Shown piece after piece: positions 25,489 through 33,445 of a stretch of DNA of 64,000 nucleotides; the stretch's first letter is position 1, and the number at the start of each line of letters is the position of its first letter. The stretch comes from Dyella choica (GTDB taxonomy: Bacteria > Pseudomonadota > Gammaproteobacteria > Xanthomonadales > Rhodanobacteraceae). A program made the position numbers and the translations under genes. The notes below the pieces were generated by a model. The model ran no database searches. It saw nothing but the letters and a program-made list of their open reading frames with translations, and was not told the DNA's origin. The stretch lies in assembly GCF_003977665.1 (NCBI RefSeq), contig NZ_RYYV01000001.1:248001-312000 (forward strand), given 5' to 3'.

Positions 25489-26436
25489 ATGGATTTCCTC
25501 AGCCCTCGCTTTATCGCTCTCTACCTGCTGCTGGCCTTCGTGCTGTGCGTGCTGCTGGTGCATTTGCGCGGACGGGCGCGGCTGCGCTTCGATCGCCAGC
25601 TGGTGGACCACTCCGCCGTCTTCGCGCCGTACAACCTTCTGATGTATGCCTTTTCGGCGGTGCCGGCACGGCCGATCCTCGATCGCGGCGGCTTTCCGCA
25701 GCTGGACCTGCTGAAGGACAACTGGCAAACGATACGCGACGAAGCGCTGCAGCTGTTCGACGAAGGCCATATCCGCGCCGCCGAACGGCATAACGACGCC
25801 AGCTTCAACAGCTTCTTCAAGCAAGGCTGGAAACGCTTTTACCTGAAGTGGTACGGCGAGCCGCTGGCTTCGGCGGAAACCCTGTGCCCGAAAACCGTAG
25901 CGCTGCTCAAGGCCATTCCCAGCGTGAAAGCGGCGATGTTCGCCACGCTTGCCCCGCAAAGCAAACTCAATCCGCATCGCGATCCCTTTGCCGGCTCGCT
26001 GCGCTACCACCTCGGCCTGATTACGCCAAACTCGCGCCATTGCCGCATCTTCGTCGACGGCGAGGAACACGCCTGGGGCGACGGCAAGGACGTGGTGTTC
26101 GACGAAACCTACGTGCACTGGGTGGAGAACAACACCGACCAGACGCGCGTGATCCTGTTCGCCGACGTCGAGCGCCCGCTGCGCACGCGCCTGATGAGCG
26201 CCATCAATCACCGTGTCGGCGCATTCATGGGCAAGATCACGGCCTCGCCGAACACCGAGTCGCCGGAAGAAAGAACCGGCTTCGTCAACCGCGTATTCGC
26301 GCTCAACCAACGCGGACGCGAGCGCAGCCGCGCCTTCAAGAAGAAGTATCCGAAGCTGTTCCGTGCGGTGAAATACGTGGGCATGCTGATCTTCATCTGG
26401 TTGGTGTTCCTGGCGCCCTGGCCGTTCGTCCGCTAA
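25489..26436 (+). CDS. aspartyl/asparaginyl beta-hydroxylase family protein, LpxO-like
   Basis: 315 aa. Membrane helices lie at each end (FIALYLLLAFVLCVLLVHL near residue 8, YVGMLIFIWLVFLAPWPF at the C terminus). The 2-oxoglutarate/Fe(II) core shows KLNPHRDPFAGSLRYHLGL (first His and Asp ligands) and HWVENNTDQTRVILFADVER (distal His, 2-OG-binding Arg). This matches LpxO, which 2-hydroxylates the secondary acyl chain of lipid A, but a protein hydroxylase is possible. The stop codon TAA is also the left candidate target duplication of the palindromic element that follows. Confidence 0.87.
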   Translation: MDFLSPRFIALYLLLAFVLCVLLVHLRGRARLRFDRQLVDHSAVFAPYNLLMYAFSAVPARPILDRGGFPQLDLLKDNWQTIRDEALQLFDEGHIRAAERHNDASFNSFFKQGWKRFYLKWYGEPLASAETLCPKTVALLKAIPSVKAAMFATLAPQSKLNPHRDPFAGSLRYHLGLITPNSRHCRIFVDGEEHAWGDGKDVVFDETYVHWVENNTDQTRVILFADVERPLRTRLMSAINHRVGAFMGKITASPNTESPEERTGFVNRVFALNQRGRERSRAFKKKYPKLFRAVKYVGMLIFIWLVFLAPWPFVR

Positions 26437-26723
26437 GGACCCTCTGATCTATTCCTACGCACCCGGCATGACGTCCAGAAGGCCCGCAGGGCGTGTCGCG
26501 CGGCACAGGGCAGACTGGGCGTCTGTTCAAGCCGCGGGGCACGGCCTGCAGGCCTTCTGGACGTCACCCCATCATTAAAATTTAAAATGTGGGGGCCGCA
26601 CTGTATGCGCGTCTGGCGGCGTCCCAGTGCCTAGACAGACAGCCAGTCTGCCTTCGCCACTGGGACGCCGCCAGACGCGCATACAATGCGGTGACGGGTA
26701 CGTAGGAATAGATCAGAGGGTCC
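26437..26723. mobile_element. 287-bp palindromic MITE-like element with a four-stem cloverleaf layout
   Basis: Terminal inverted repeats GGACCCTCTGATCTATTCCT... (26437-26465) and their inverse (26695-26723) match at 28 of 29 positions and are flanked by TAA on both sides (26434-26436, 26724-26726), a candidate 3-bp target duplication. Inside are three back-to-back hairpins. Arms 26469-26495/26540-26566 match at 25 of 27. CCCCA-t-CATT/AATG-TGGGG spans 26567-26594. Arms 26596-26631/26656-26691 match at 34 of 36. Both large hairpins carry an apical CAGAC-N5-GTCTG. It has no open reading frame of note. It could be a non-autonomous transposon, a structured RNA gene, or both. Confidence 0.8.
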
Positions 26724-26730
26724 TAAGGCC

Positions 26731-26756
26731 GTCACGTTTTTGCTTGCTGGCGCGTC
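26731..26756 (+). promoter_or_regulatory. ECF41-type promoter of the sigma factor gene
   Basis: GTCACG (26731) and CGTCC (26753) are separated so that GTCAC-N17-CGTC is kept exactly as in the two CMD promoters downstream. ECF41 sigma factors are known to use TGTCACA/CGTC-type promoters and to regulate themselves. The -35 starts 7 bases after the palindromic element ends. Confidence 0.75.
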
Positions 26757-26784
26757 CTGGCTATAAGCCCTACCGGAGTTGACC

Positions 26785-27684
26785 ATGGACGCGCCTACCG
26801 AACTGTTCCAGCAACACCGCCCACGCCTGCTTGGCCTCGCCTACCGCATGTTGGGCACCCAGGCGGACGCCGAAGACGTACTGCACGACGCCTGGCTGCG
26901 CTGGCATGCGCAGGACCAGGCTGGTCTGGATGACGCCGAAGCCTGGCTGGTGACCGTCACCACCCGTCTCGCACTGGATCGCCTGCGCCACGCCAAGGTG
27001 GAGCGCGAACACTACACCGGACCTTGGCTGCCCGAGCCGCTGGTGGAGCCGGAAGCGCAGCCGGACTCGCAAGCCGAACAAGCCCAAACGCTCACCCACT
27101 CTTTTCTGCTGATGCTCGAACGGCTGAGCCCGGAAGAGCGCGCCGCGTTCCTGCTGCGTGAGGTTTTCGACTACAGCCATGCCGAAGCCGCGAGCATCCT
27201 TGGCATCACCGAAGAATCCTGCCGCCAGCGCTCGCATCGCGCCAAACAGCGGCTGCGCGAGGAGCGTGTGCGCTTCAGTGCCAACACGCAAACCCAGCGG
27301 CGCCTGCTGGAGCGGTTCGCCCTGGCCCTGCGGCGCCCTTCCGAAGAAAACCTGCGCGCGCTGCTGTCCGAGGACGCGATACAGGTGGCCGACGGTGGCG
27401 GACTGGTCGCCGCCACACTGCGGCCACTGCTCGGCAGCGAGCGGATCACGCGCCTGTACCTGCAGATCCACAAACATGAGCAAGGGCACGACATCCGCCG
27501 CGATCTGCGCGTGGTGAATGGTGAACCCGCACTGCTGACCTGGGTGGACGGCCAGCTGACCACCGTGGTTTGGATCGAGTGCGACGGCGAGCGCATCACC
27601 GCGCTGCATGCGCTGCGCAATCCACAAAAATTGGCGCGGCTGGCCGCTGTCACGAAATCACCGGCTGGCTCGTCCTTGCATTGA
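26785..27684 (+). CDS. ECF41-family RNA polymerase sigma factor
   Basis: 299 aa from the ATG at 26785 with GGAG six bases upstream. Sigma region 2 spans about 5-75 (RMLGTQADAEDVLHDAWLRW), and region 4 spans about 108-165 (LSPEERAAFLLREVFDYSHA...SCRQRSHRAKQRL). The linker holds WLPEP (81-85), and the SnoaL/NTF2-like C-terminal domain (about 175-290) holds DGGG (203-206). Both are ECF41 hallmarks, and the extension replaces an anti-sigma factor as the control element. The next two genes encode carboxymuconolactone decarboxylase proteins, the usual ECF41 targets. The inducing signal is unknown. Confidence 0.92.
   Translation: MDAPTELFQQHRPRLLGLAYRMLGTQADAEDVLHDAWLRWHAQDQAGLDDAEAWLVTVTTRLALDRLRHAKVEREHYTGPWLPEPLVEPEAQPDSQAEQAQTLTHSFLLMLERLSPEERAAFLLREVFDYSHAEAASILGITEESCRQRSHRAKQRLREERVRFSANTQTQRRLLERFALALRRPSEENLRALLSEDAIQVADGGGLVAATLRPLLGSERITRLYLQIHKHEQGHDIRRDLRVVNGEPALLTWVDGQLTTVVWIECDGERITALHALRNPQKLARLAAVTKSPAGSSLH
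27649..27674 (+). promoter_or_regulatory. ECF41-type promoter of the first CMD gene
   Basis: TGTCACG (from 27648) and CGTCC (27671) with GTCAC-N17-CGTC spacing lie inside the 3' end of the sigma gene, 48 bases before the CMD start. The following CGTCCTTGCATTGAACGGCC is nearly repeated after the third promoter. Confidence 0.75.
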
Positions 27685-27721
27685 ACGGCCGATTCAGGCC
27701 GCTTCCATTCAAGGAGCCCCC

Positions 27722-28180
27722 ATGTCCCGTTTCAATATCCAAAAGCACTTTCAGGCTGTGCAGCCGCTGTTCGCCCTCAGCAAGCACATCAAGTCCGGCA
27801 CGCTGGAGCCGGCACTGATCGAATTGGTACTGATGCGCGTCTCGCAGATCAACGGCTGCGCCTACTGCCTGGACATGCACAGCAAGGACGCGCGCGCTGC
27901 CGGCGAAACCGAGCAGCGTCTATACGTGCTGGCCGGCTGGCGCGAGGCGCCGTTCTACAGCGAGCGCGAACGCGCCGCTTTCGACTGGGCCGAGGCGCTC
28001 ACCCGGCTGGTTCCCGGCAACCCGGTGCCGGATGCCCTCTACGAGGAAGCGAGCCGTCACTTCAACGAAAAAGAGCTGGTCGAGCTCACCCTGCTGGTGG
28101 CCAACATCAACACCTGGAACCGGATCAACCTGGCGGCGCATACCGTGGCGGGCGACTACAAGCCCGGCATGTTCGGCTGA
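27722..28180 (+). CDS. carboxymuconolactone decarboxylase / AhpD-like protein 1
   Basis: 152 aa, all helical by pattern. The redox-type motif CAYCLDMH (Cys46, Cys49, His53) is the AhpD CxxCxxxH centre, which in AhpD relays electrons or acts in alkylhydroperoxidase chemistry. The start at 27722 follows AAGGAG. It is separated from the sigma gene by 37 bases but carries its own ECF41 promoter. It resembles the next gene closely (both contain SQ-NGC-YC-DMHSK-AR, GETEQRLY and YSERERAA), pointing to tandem duplication. The substrate is not known; a role in peroxide or electrophile defence is an inference. Confidence 0.92.
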   Translation: MSRFNIQKHFQAVQPLFALSKHIKSGTLEPALIELVLMRVSQINGCAYCLDMHSKDARAAGETEQRLYVLAGWREAPFYSERERAAFDWAEALTRLVPGNPVPDALYEEASRHFNEKELVELTLLVANINTWNRINLAAHTVAGDYKPGMFG

Positions 28181-28199
28181 GTACACTCGACGGGAGCCA

Positions 28200-28225
28200 G
28201 TCACGAAATGGCCGGCTGCCACGTC
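28200..28225 (+). promoter_or_regulatory. ECF41-type promoter of the second CMD gene
   Basis: GTCACGAAAT (28200) and CGTCC (28222) keep the exact N17 spacing of the other two promoters. The GTCACGAAAT and CGTCCTTG blocks are shared almost letter for letter with the promoter at 27649. Confidence 0.75.
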
Positions 28226-28274
28226 CTTGAATTGAATGGCCCGTCAAGGGCCTCTCCCCAACGAGGATTCGACC

Positions 28275-28736
28275 ATGCAACGCTTTTCCTACGATACCTA
28301 CCCCGAAGCCATGAAACCGTTGTTCGCCATGTGGAAGCATGTCGAACACTCAGGGCTGGAAAAGAACCTGATGCATCTGGTGATGATGCGCGCCTCTCAA
28401 CTCAACGGCTGCACCTATTGCATGGACATGCACAGCAAGGAAGCGCGCGCCGACGGTGAAACCGAGCAGCGCCTGTACCTGCTGCAAGCATGGCGTGAAG
28501 CGCCGGTCTACAGCGAACGCGAGCGTGCTGCGCTCGCCTGGTGCGAAACAGTGACCCGGCTCGACCCGGCGCACGGCGTACCGGATGATATCTACGAACA
28601 AGCGCGCGCCCAGTTCAGCGAAAAAGAGCTGATGGACCTGAACCTGCTGGTGATCATGATCAACAGTTGGAATCGGATCGCGATACCGGCGAAGAAGGCG
28701 CCGAATTACCAGGTGCCGGAGCGCAAGGTGGCCTGA
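28275..28736 (+). CDS. carboxymuconolactone decarboxylase / AhpD-like protein 2
   Basis: 153 aa paralogue of the preceding gene. The CTYCMDMH motif sits at the identical residues (Cys46, Cys49, His53). The C-terminal block FSEKELMDLNLLVIMINSWN parallels FNEKELVELTLLVANINTWN in the first copy. The start ATG at 28275 is the first plausible one after the ECF41 promoter. Having two promoter-linked copies suggests either dose demand or divergent substrates. It ends before a REP-like pair. Confidence 0.92.
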   Translation: MQRFSYDTYPEAMKPLFAMWKHVEHSGLEKNLMHLVMMRASQLNGCTYCMDMHSKEARADGETEQRLYLLQAWREAPVYSERERAALAWCETVTRLDPAHGVPDDIYEQARAQFSEKELMDLNLLVIMINSWNRIAIPAKKAPNYQVPERKVA

Positions 28737-28762
28737 AAGCCCCTGCCATTTCACGAAACAGC

Positions 28763-28829
28763 GTAGGCTGAGATGCCAATCCCAGCATCAGAAAACCGCC
28801 AAATAGCTGGGATTTGCATCCCAGCCTAC
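28763..28829. repeat. REP-like palindromic pair
   Basis: GTAGGCTGAGATGCCAATCC-CAGC and GCTGGGATTTGCATCCCAGC-CTAC with a 19-base spacer, between the second CMD gene and the convergent isocitrate dehydrogenase gene. Confidence 0.88.
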
Positions 28830-28878
28830 GCTCCCCGGATCACATCCGGGGAGCCAGGTGCAACCGAGCGTTTGAACC

Positions 28879-29892
28879 TCAGCCCTTAACGCGTTTGGCA
28901 ATCGCCTCGCCAAAGCTCTGCGTCGAGCCCTTGCCACCCAGGTCCGGCGTGACGTGCTCACGATCGTTCGCCATGGTGTCGCGGATCGCCGCTCGCAGCC
29001 TGGTCCCTTTCTCCACCATGCCGAGGTGATCGAGCATGTCGGCCGCAGCCAGCAGCAGTGCGCAGGGGTTGGCGATACCCTTGCCCGCGATGTCCGGCGC
29101 CGAACCATGCACCGCTTCGAAGATCGCCGCGTGCTCGCCGATGTTATCGCCCGGGGCAAGGCCCAGGCCGCCGACCAGGCCGGCGCACAGGTCGGAAAGA
29201 ATGTCGCCGAACAGATTGGTGGTGACGATCACGTCGAACTGCTCCGGACGCATCACCAACTGCATGCAGGCGTTGTCCACGATCATCTCGTTGAACTCGA
29301 TCTGCGAATAGTCCTTGGCGATTTCGCGCGCCACGTTGAGGAACAGGCCCGAGGCGGTCTTGATGATGTTGGCCTTGTGCACCGCGGTGACCTTCTTGCG
29401 GCCTTTCTTCACCGCCATCTCGAACGCGTAGCGCACGATGCGCGCGCAGCCCTTGCGGGTGACGCGGATCATCGAGGTGGCCAGTTCGCCGTCTTCCGAC
29501 AGGGTCTGGCCTTCGGAAAGATAGGCGCCCTCGGTGTTCTCGCGCACCGTGATGATGTCGATGTTGTCGTAGCGCGCCTTGGTGCCCGGGAAACTGATGG
29601 CCGGACGCACATTGGCGTACAGATCGAAGTGGCGGCGCAGCGTGACGTTGATCGAGGTGAAGCCGCCGCCGACCGGCGTGGTCAGCGGGCCCTTCAGCGC
29701 TACATTGTGCTTGGCGATGGTCTCAAGCGTGGCCTTGGGCAGCAGGTCGCCATGCTTTTCGAGCGCGATCATGCCGGCTTCGACAGTGTCATAGCTGAGG
29801 CCGCAGTCGAGCGCGTCGAGCACGTGCAGCGTGGCGGCCATGATCTCCGGGCCGATGCCATCGCCCGGGATCACCGCAATGGTCTTGCTCAT
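28879..29892 (-). CDS. isocitrate dehydrogenase, NAD-dependent type
   Basis: 337 aa from the ATG at 29892, with AGGAG upstream; the frame extends further but without homologous sequence. It begins [16 protein letters not shown], then has the substrate loop [20 protein letters not shown]. The Ser-x-Asn plus Arg pattern marks isocitrate rather than isopropylmalate specificity. [19 protein letters not shown] and [13 protein letters not shown] provide the catalytic Lys and metal-binding Asp residues. It resembles the mitochondrial IDH3 and xanthomonad NAD-IDH group. It oxidises isocitrate to 2-oxoglutarate in the TCA cycle. NAD preference is inferred, not measured. Confidence 0.9.
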   Translation of the reverse strand: MSKTIAVIPGDGIGPEIMAATLHVLDALDCGLSYDTVEAGMIALEKHGDLLPKATLETIAKHNVALKGPLTTPVGGGFTSINVTLRRHFDLYANVRPAISFPGTKARYDNIDIITVRENTEGAYLSEGQTLSEDGELATSMIRVTRKGCARIVRYAFEMAVKKGRKKVTAVHKANIIKTASGLFLNVAREIAKDYSQIEFNEMIVDNACMQLVMRPEQFDVIVTTNLFGDILSDLCAGLVGGLGLAPGDNIGEHAAIFEAVHGSAPDIAGKGIANPCALLLAAADMLDHLGMVEKGTRLRAAIRDTMANDREHVTPDLGGKGSTQSFGEAIAKRVKG

Positions 29893-30101
29893 GGGGGGAA
29901 CTCCTTGGAATGAAGCGGGGAGGCCGGCGCGCAGGGGCAGGCGCCTGGCTGAAAACCGCTCAATTATCCCCGATGCGCCGGCCGGCGAACAGCCTGGAAG
30001 GGCTGGGAGGCGTTGCAAATGCTCGCATGCAGCGTTGCTTCAATTCGAATGGTGGGCTCTTCGCATTCCCCTCCTCTCCCCGGAGGGAGAGAGGGTGCAC
30101 A

Positions 30102-30494
30102 TTACGCGTGCTCGCCGCAGCCTTCCGCTTGCCCGGCTGCCTCACCCGCTTCCAGTTGATCGAGAAAATCCACCGCCCGGCGCAAATGCGGGATCACGAT
30201 CGAACCGCCTACCACCAGGCCAACGCTGAACACTTCGAAGAACTCATCGCGGCTGACGCCCGCCTCCTTGCATTGCGCGATGTGATAGCTGATGCAATCG
30301 TCGCAACGCAGCACCATCGACGCGACCAGGCCGAGCATTTCCTTAGTTCTCACGTCCAGCGCACCGGACTTGTAAGTCTGCGTATCCAGCGCGAAAAAGC
30401 GTCGCACGACCTGGTTGTCCTCGGCCAGGATGCGCTGGTTCATGCGCTGGCGGAACGCGGTGAATTCGGCGACACGATCCTTTTCTTGACTCAT
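30102..30494 (-). CDS. carboxymuconolactone decarboxylase family protein 3
   Basis: 130 aa from the ATG at 30494, which overlaps the grxC stop as ATGA. It carries the AhpD-type motif CDDCISYH (CxxCxxxH) inside MVLRCDDCISYHIAQCKEAG, then FFEVFSVGLVVGGSIVIPHLRRAV. This is a different CMD subgroup from the two at 27.7-28.7 kb (no GETEQRLY block) and has no ECF41 promoter nearby. The coupling to glutaredoxin suggests a thiol-redox job. The last residues are acidic and glycine-rich. Confidence 0.88.
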   Translation of the reverse strand: MSQEKDRVAEFTAFRQRMNQRILAEDNQVVRRFFALDTQTYKSGALDVRTKEMLGLVASMVLRCDDCISYHIAQCKEAGVSRDEFFEVFSVGLVVGGSIVIPHLRRAVDFLDQLEAGEAAGQAEGCGEHA

Positions 30495-30754
30495 GCGGCC
30501 GCTCCCAGCAACTGGGCGAGCGTGCCGCTGCGGTCGGCGGCGACCAGGTCGTCGTAGCCGCCCACATGCCGGTCGTTGATGAAGATCTGCGGCACGGTGC
30601 GGCGGCCGCCGCTGCGCTCGAGCATGGTGTCGCGCTGGGCCGGATCGGTATCCACCCGCACCTCCTCCCACGCCAGCCCCTTGGCCTTGAGCAGGTTCTT
30701 GGCGGCCACACAGTAGGGGCATCGCTCGGAGGAATAGACTTCGATCTTGGGCAT
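30491..30754 (-). CDS. grxC: glutaredoxin 3
   Basis: 87 aa thioredoxin-fold protein. The dithiol active site is CPYC (Cys12, Cys15), and TVPQIFINDRHVGGYDDL holds the cis-proline and the glutathione-binding GGYDDL. Length and motifs match GrxC. It reduces protein or glutathione mixed disulfides using glutathione. It is translationally coupled to the downstream CMD gene through a 4-base overlap. Confidence 0.95.
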   Translation of the reverse strand: MPKIEVYSSERCPYCVAAKNLLKAKGLAWEEVRVDTDPAQRDTMLERSGGRRTVPQIFINDRHVGGYDDLVAADRSGTLAQLLGAAA

Positions 30755-30868
30755 CGCGAAACTCCGGAATTACTTGCGCCTTAAGTGGCGGTGGCGACTC
30801 TCGAAAGCAAGCGTTCGACGCGGAACCACCATGCCGCCAAACGGTCTCAGTGTTATTGTCGTTCATCT

Positions 30869-32563
30869 ATGATCCCAGCGCATCGACATCTTCATAAACG
30901 CCTGCTGACCGCACTTGCCGCCGCCAGTGTGGCCTTCGCCGCGGGCGCACAGGACAAGCCAGACGACATCCGCCTGCCCGACCTCGGCAGCTCAGCCAAC
31001 GCGCTGATCTCGCCCCAGGAAGCCCAGGACTACGGCGCCATGATGCTGCAGCAGATGCGGGCGCTGGACATGGTGGTGGACGATCCGCTGCTGGACGATT
31101 ACATCAATAACCTAGGCTTCCGCCTGGTCGCGAACTCGGCCAAGCCAAAGGATCACTTCGCGTTCTTCATCGCCAAGGACTCGGTCATCAACGCGTTCTC
31201 GGCTCCTGGCGGCTACATCGGCATCAATTCCGGCCTGATCGACATCACGCGCAGCGAGGACGAGCTGTCCGCGGTGATGGCGCACGAAATTGGCCACATC
31301 ACGCAGAACCATCTGCAACGCGCCTATGAATCGGCGAAGAAAGATACGCCACTGATGGCGCTGGTCGCGCTGGGCGCGATCGCCGCTGGCGGCGCGGCCG
31401 GCGGCCAGGCTGCCGCGGCCACCTTGCTCGGCGGCCAGGGCGTGCTGATGCAAAAGGAAATCAACTTCACCCGCAAGGACGAAGCCGAAGCCGATCGTAC
31501 CGGCATCGAAACCCTGGCCAAGTCCGGCTACGACCCGAACGCGATGGCCGGTTTCTTCCAGCGCATGGAAGACGAAATGAGCGCCGATTCGGGCGGCGTC
31601 AACGTGCCGTCGCTGTTGCTGGACCATCCGGTGACCTCCCAGCGCATCAGCGATGCGAAAGCGCGCGCCGGCTCGTTGATCGCAGCGCGGAAGCTGCAGC
31701 CGATCGGCAACCTGCTCGACAAGGAACGCTGGTCCCAACAAACGGCGCCGATCGCCTATGTGAAAGACGCCACTGCCCTGTTGGCGCCTCGTGCCACCGG
31801 CCAGGACATCAACACTTACCTGCTGATGCGCGAACGCGTGCGGGTGCTGTCCGGCGACGCCTATCGCATGAGCAGCTATTACAGCGGCCTGCTCGGCCGC
31901 GAGGACGGCCGCTACAACACGCCGGAAAATTATTATGGCTATGCCCTGGCGCTCACCCGTAGCGGCCAGGGCGGCAAAGCCATCGGCCAATTGCAGCCGC
32001 TGCTGGACAAGCATCCGGACAACCTCATCGTACGCCTGGCGATGGCCGATGCTCGCTTGCAATCCGGTGAACGCGCCGCCGCTCTGAACATCTACGCCGC
32101 GCTCAACATCGAGTCCCCGCGCAACAAGGCCATTGGCCTGGCCTATGCCAATGCGCTGACCCAGGGTGGCAGCCGCGAACAGGCCGTCCGGGCCGCCGAG
32201 CTGCTGCGCCCGATGCTGGAAGGTACCGAAGAGCCAAGCCTCTACGCCGCCTATGCCCGCGCCAGCGAACGGGCCGGCGAGACAGTACGAGCCGGCGAGG
32301 CCTACGCCCAGGCCAGCTACCTGGCAGGGCGGCCTTTCGACGCCATGGAGCAGCTCAAGACCCTGCTCAAGCGCAATGACCTGGACTACTACGCCCGCGC
32401 CCGCATCCAGGCCCATGTCGCCGAGCTCACCCCACTGGTGATGGAACTGCGCAAGCGCAGGGTATCCACTGAAGACAACCCGGACGGCACCAGCCAGACG
32501 CAGCAGCAGCTCGGCTGCCAAGGGCGGCTTTGCATGGGCTGGGATGCCAATCCCAACCGGTGA
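30869..32563 (+). CDS. bepA: BepA-like M48 metalloprotease with TPR tail
   Basis: 564 aa from the ATG at 30869. Residues 1-27 form a signal peptide (ending AFAAGA). The M48 zinc site is HEIGH (139-143), with the third ligand in [13 protein letters not shown]. The C-terminal half is TPR-like ([38 protein letters not shown]), as in E. coli BepA, which aids LptD assembly and degrades stalled outer-membrane proteins. The last eight or so codons (GWDANPNR) are encoded by a REP-like arm, so the C terminus extends into repeat DNA. Confidence 0.9.
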   Translation: MIPAHRHLHKRLLTALAAASVAFAAGAQDKPDDIRLPDLGSSANALISPQEAQDYGAMMLQQMRALDMVVDDPLLDDYINNLGFRLVANSAKPKDHFAFFIAKDSVINAFSAPGGYIGINSGLIDITRSEDELSAVMAHEIGHITQNHLQRAYESAKKDTPLMALVALGAIAAGGAAGGQAAAATLLGGQGVLMQKEINFTRKDEAEADRTGIETLAKSGYDPNAMAGFFQRMEDEMSADSGGVNVPSLLLDHPVTSQRISDAKARAGSLIAARKLQPIGNLLDKERWSQQTAPIAYVKDATALLAPRATGQDINTYLLMRERVRVLSGDAYRMSSYYSGLLGREDGRYNTPENYYGYALALTRSGQGGKAIGQLQPLLDKHPDNLIVRLAMADARLQSGERAAALNIYAALNIESPRNKAIGLAYANALTQGGSREQAVRAAELLRPMLEGTEEPSLYAAYARASERAGETVRAGEAYAQASYLAGRPFDAMEQLKTLLKRNDLDYYARARIQAHVAELTPLVMELRKRRVSTEDNPDGTSQTQQQLGCQGRLCMGWDANPNR

Positions 32564-32635
32564 CGCAGGCCGGGGGGCAAACCCCGACATCACGATGGGC
32601 ATACATGGCAATGTCGGGGTTTGCACCCCGACCTG
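32537..32635. repeat. REP-like single arm plus GGGGT-variant palindromic pair
   Basis: An arm GGCTGGGATGCCAATCCC at 32537-32553 overlaps the end of bepA. It is followed at 32566-32635 by CAGGCCGGGGGGCAAACCCC-GACAT and the inverse ATGTCGGGGTTTGCACCCCG-ACCTG. This pair keeps the architecture of the family but with CGGGGT-TTGC-ACCCCG arms. Confidence 0.82.
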
Positions 32636-32673
32636 CACACCCTTTCCGCTTCGCAAGGTACTGTTTTCACGCG

Positions 32674-32691
32674 CTGTCATTGGCGCGTAAC
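32674..32691 (+). promoter_or_regulatory. possible Pho box upstream of phoB
   Basis: CTGTCAT-TGGC-GCGTAAC gives two 7-base half sites with the 4-base gap of the PhoB box; the first half is a full match to the consensus and the second is weak. A CAATAT that could serve as -10 lies at 32704. phoB is autoregulated in other bacteria. Confidence 0.45.
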
Positions 32692-32742
32692 ATTTCGCCG
32701 TTGCAATATTTGCGTCACAGGCCACCCCATTCGGACCTTAGC

Positions 32743-33432
32743 GTGCACAAACGCATCCTGATTGTTGAAGACGAAGCCTCCATCCGCGACATGGTCGCCT
32801 TCGCCCTGCGCAAGGCCGGGATGGATACCTCCCAGGCCGCCGATGCACGCACGGCGCAGATGTCCATAGCTGAACAGGTACCGGACCTGATCCTGCTCGA
32901 CTGGATGCTCCCGGGCACCAGCGGCCTGGACCTGGCCCGCCGCCTGCGCAAGGAAGAGCTCAGCCGCGAGATTCCGATCATCATGCTGACCGCGCGCGGC
33001 GAGGAAATGGACCGCGTGAACGGGCTGGAGGCGGGCGTGGACGACTACGTCGTAAAGCCCTTCTCCACCCGTGAGCTGATCGCCCGTATCAAGGCCGTGC
33101 TGCGCCGTAGCCAGGGCGATGACGGTTCGGGCATGGTCGAGCTGGGCCGCCTGCGCATCGATGGCCCGGCGCACCGCGTGTTCGCGGGCGACGAACCGGT
33201 GCCGATCGGCCCCACCGAATACCGCCTGCTGTACTTCTTCATGACCCATCCGGAACGCGTCTACTCGCGCGCCCAGCTGCTCGACCACGTGTGGGGCGGC
33301 AGCGTGTACGTGGAAGAGCGCACCGTGGACGTACATATCCGTCGCCTGCGCAAAACGCTCGAGCCATGGAAGCTCGAAGACATGGTGCAGACGGTCAGAG
33401 GGGCGGGTTATCGCTTCTCGGCGAGCCCTTGA
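32743..33432 (+). CDS. phoB: phosphate regulon response regulator PhoB
   Basis: 229 aa from the GTG at 32743. The receiver domain (1-120) has the acidic pair in [12 protein letters not shown], the phospho-acceptor Asp53 in [13 protein letters not shown], and Lys in [10 protein letters not shown]. The OmpR-type winged helix (130-227) has [22 protein letters not shown] and [12 protein letters not shown]. The PhoB identity rests on [16 protein letters not shown] and the order phoB-phoR-ppk-ppx. When phosphorylated by PhoR it activates phosphate-starvation genes. phoR begins 13 bases downstream. Confidence 0.95.
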   Translation: MHKRILIVEDEASIRDMVAFALRKAGMDTSQAADARTAQMSIAEQVPDLILLDWMLPGTSGLDLARRLRKEELSREIPIIMLTARGEEMDRVNGLEAGVDDYVVKPFSTRELIARIKAVLRRSQGDDGSGMVELGRLRIDGPAHRVFAGDEPVPIGPTEYRLLYFFMTHPERVYSRAQLLDHVWGGSVYVEERTVDVHIRRLRKTLEPWKLEDMVQTVRGAGYRFSASP

Positions 33433-33445
33433 GGCAACCTTCCGT

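Noticed and set aside
26436-26724. Reading the 287-bp palindromic element as an intrinsic terminator or an attenuator
   Set aside because: The stems are far longer than needed and there is no T-tract at the end of any hairpin. The flanking TAA repeats and terminal inverted repeats fit an inserted element better.
30495-30866. N-terminal extension of the third CMD protein
   Set aside because: It is out of frame across grxC and has a low-complexity Arg/Gly composition. The ATG at 30494 with the ATGA overlap is the natural start.
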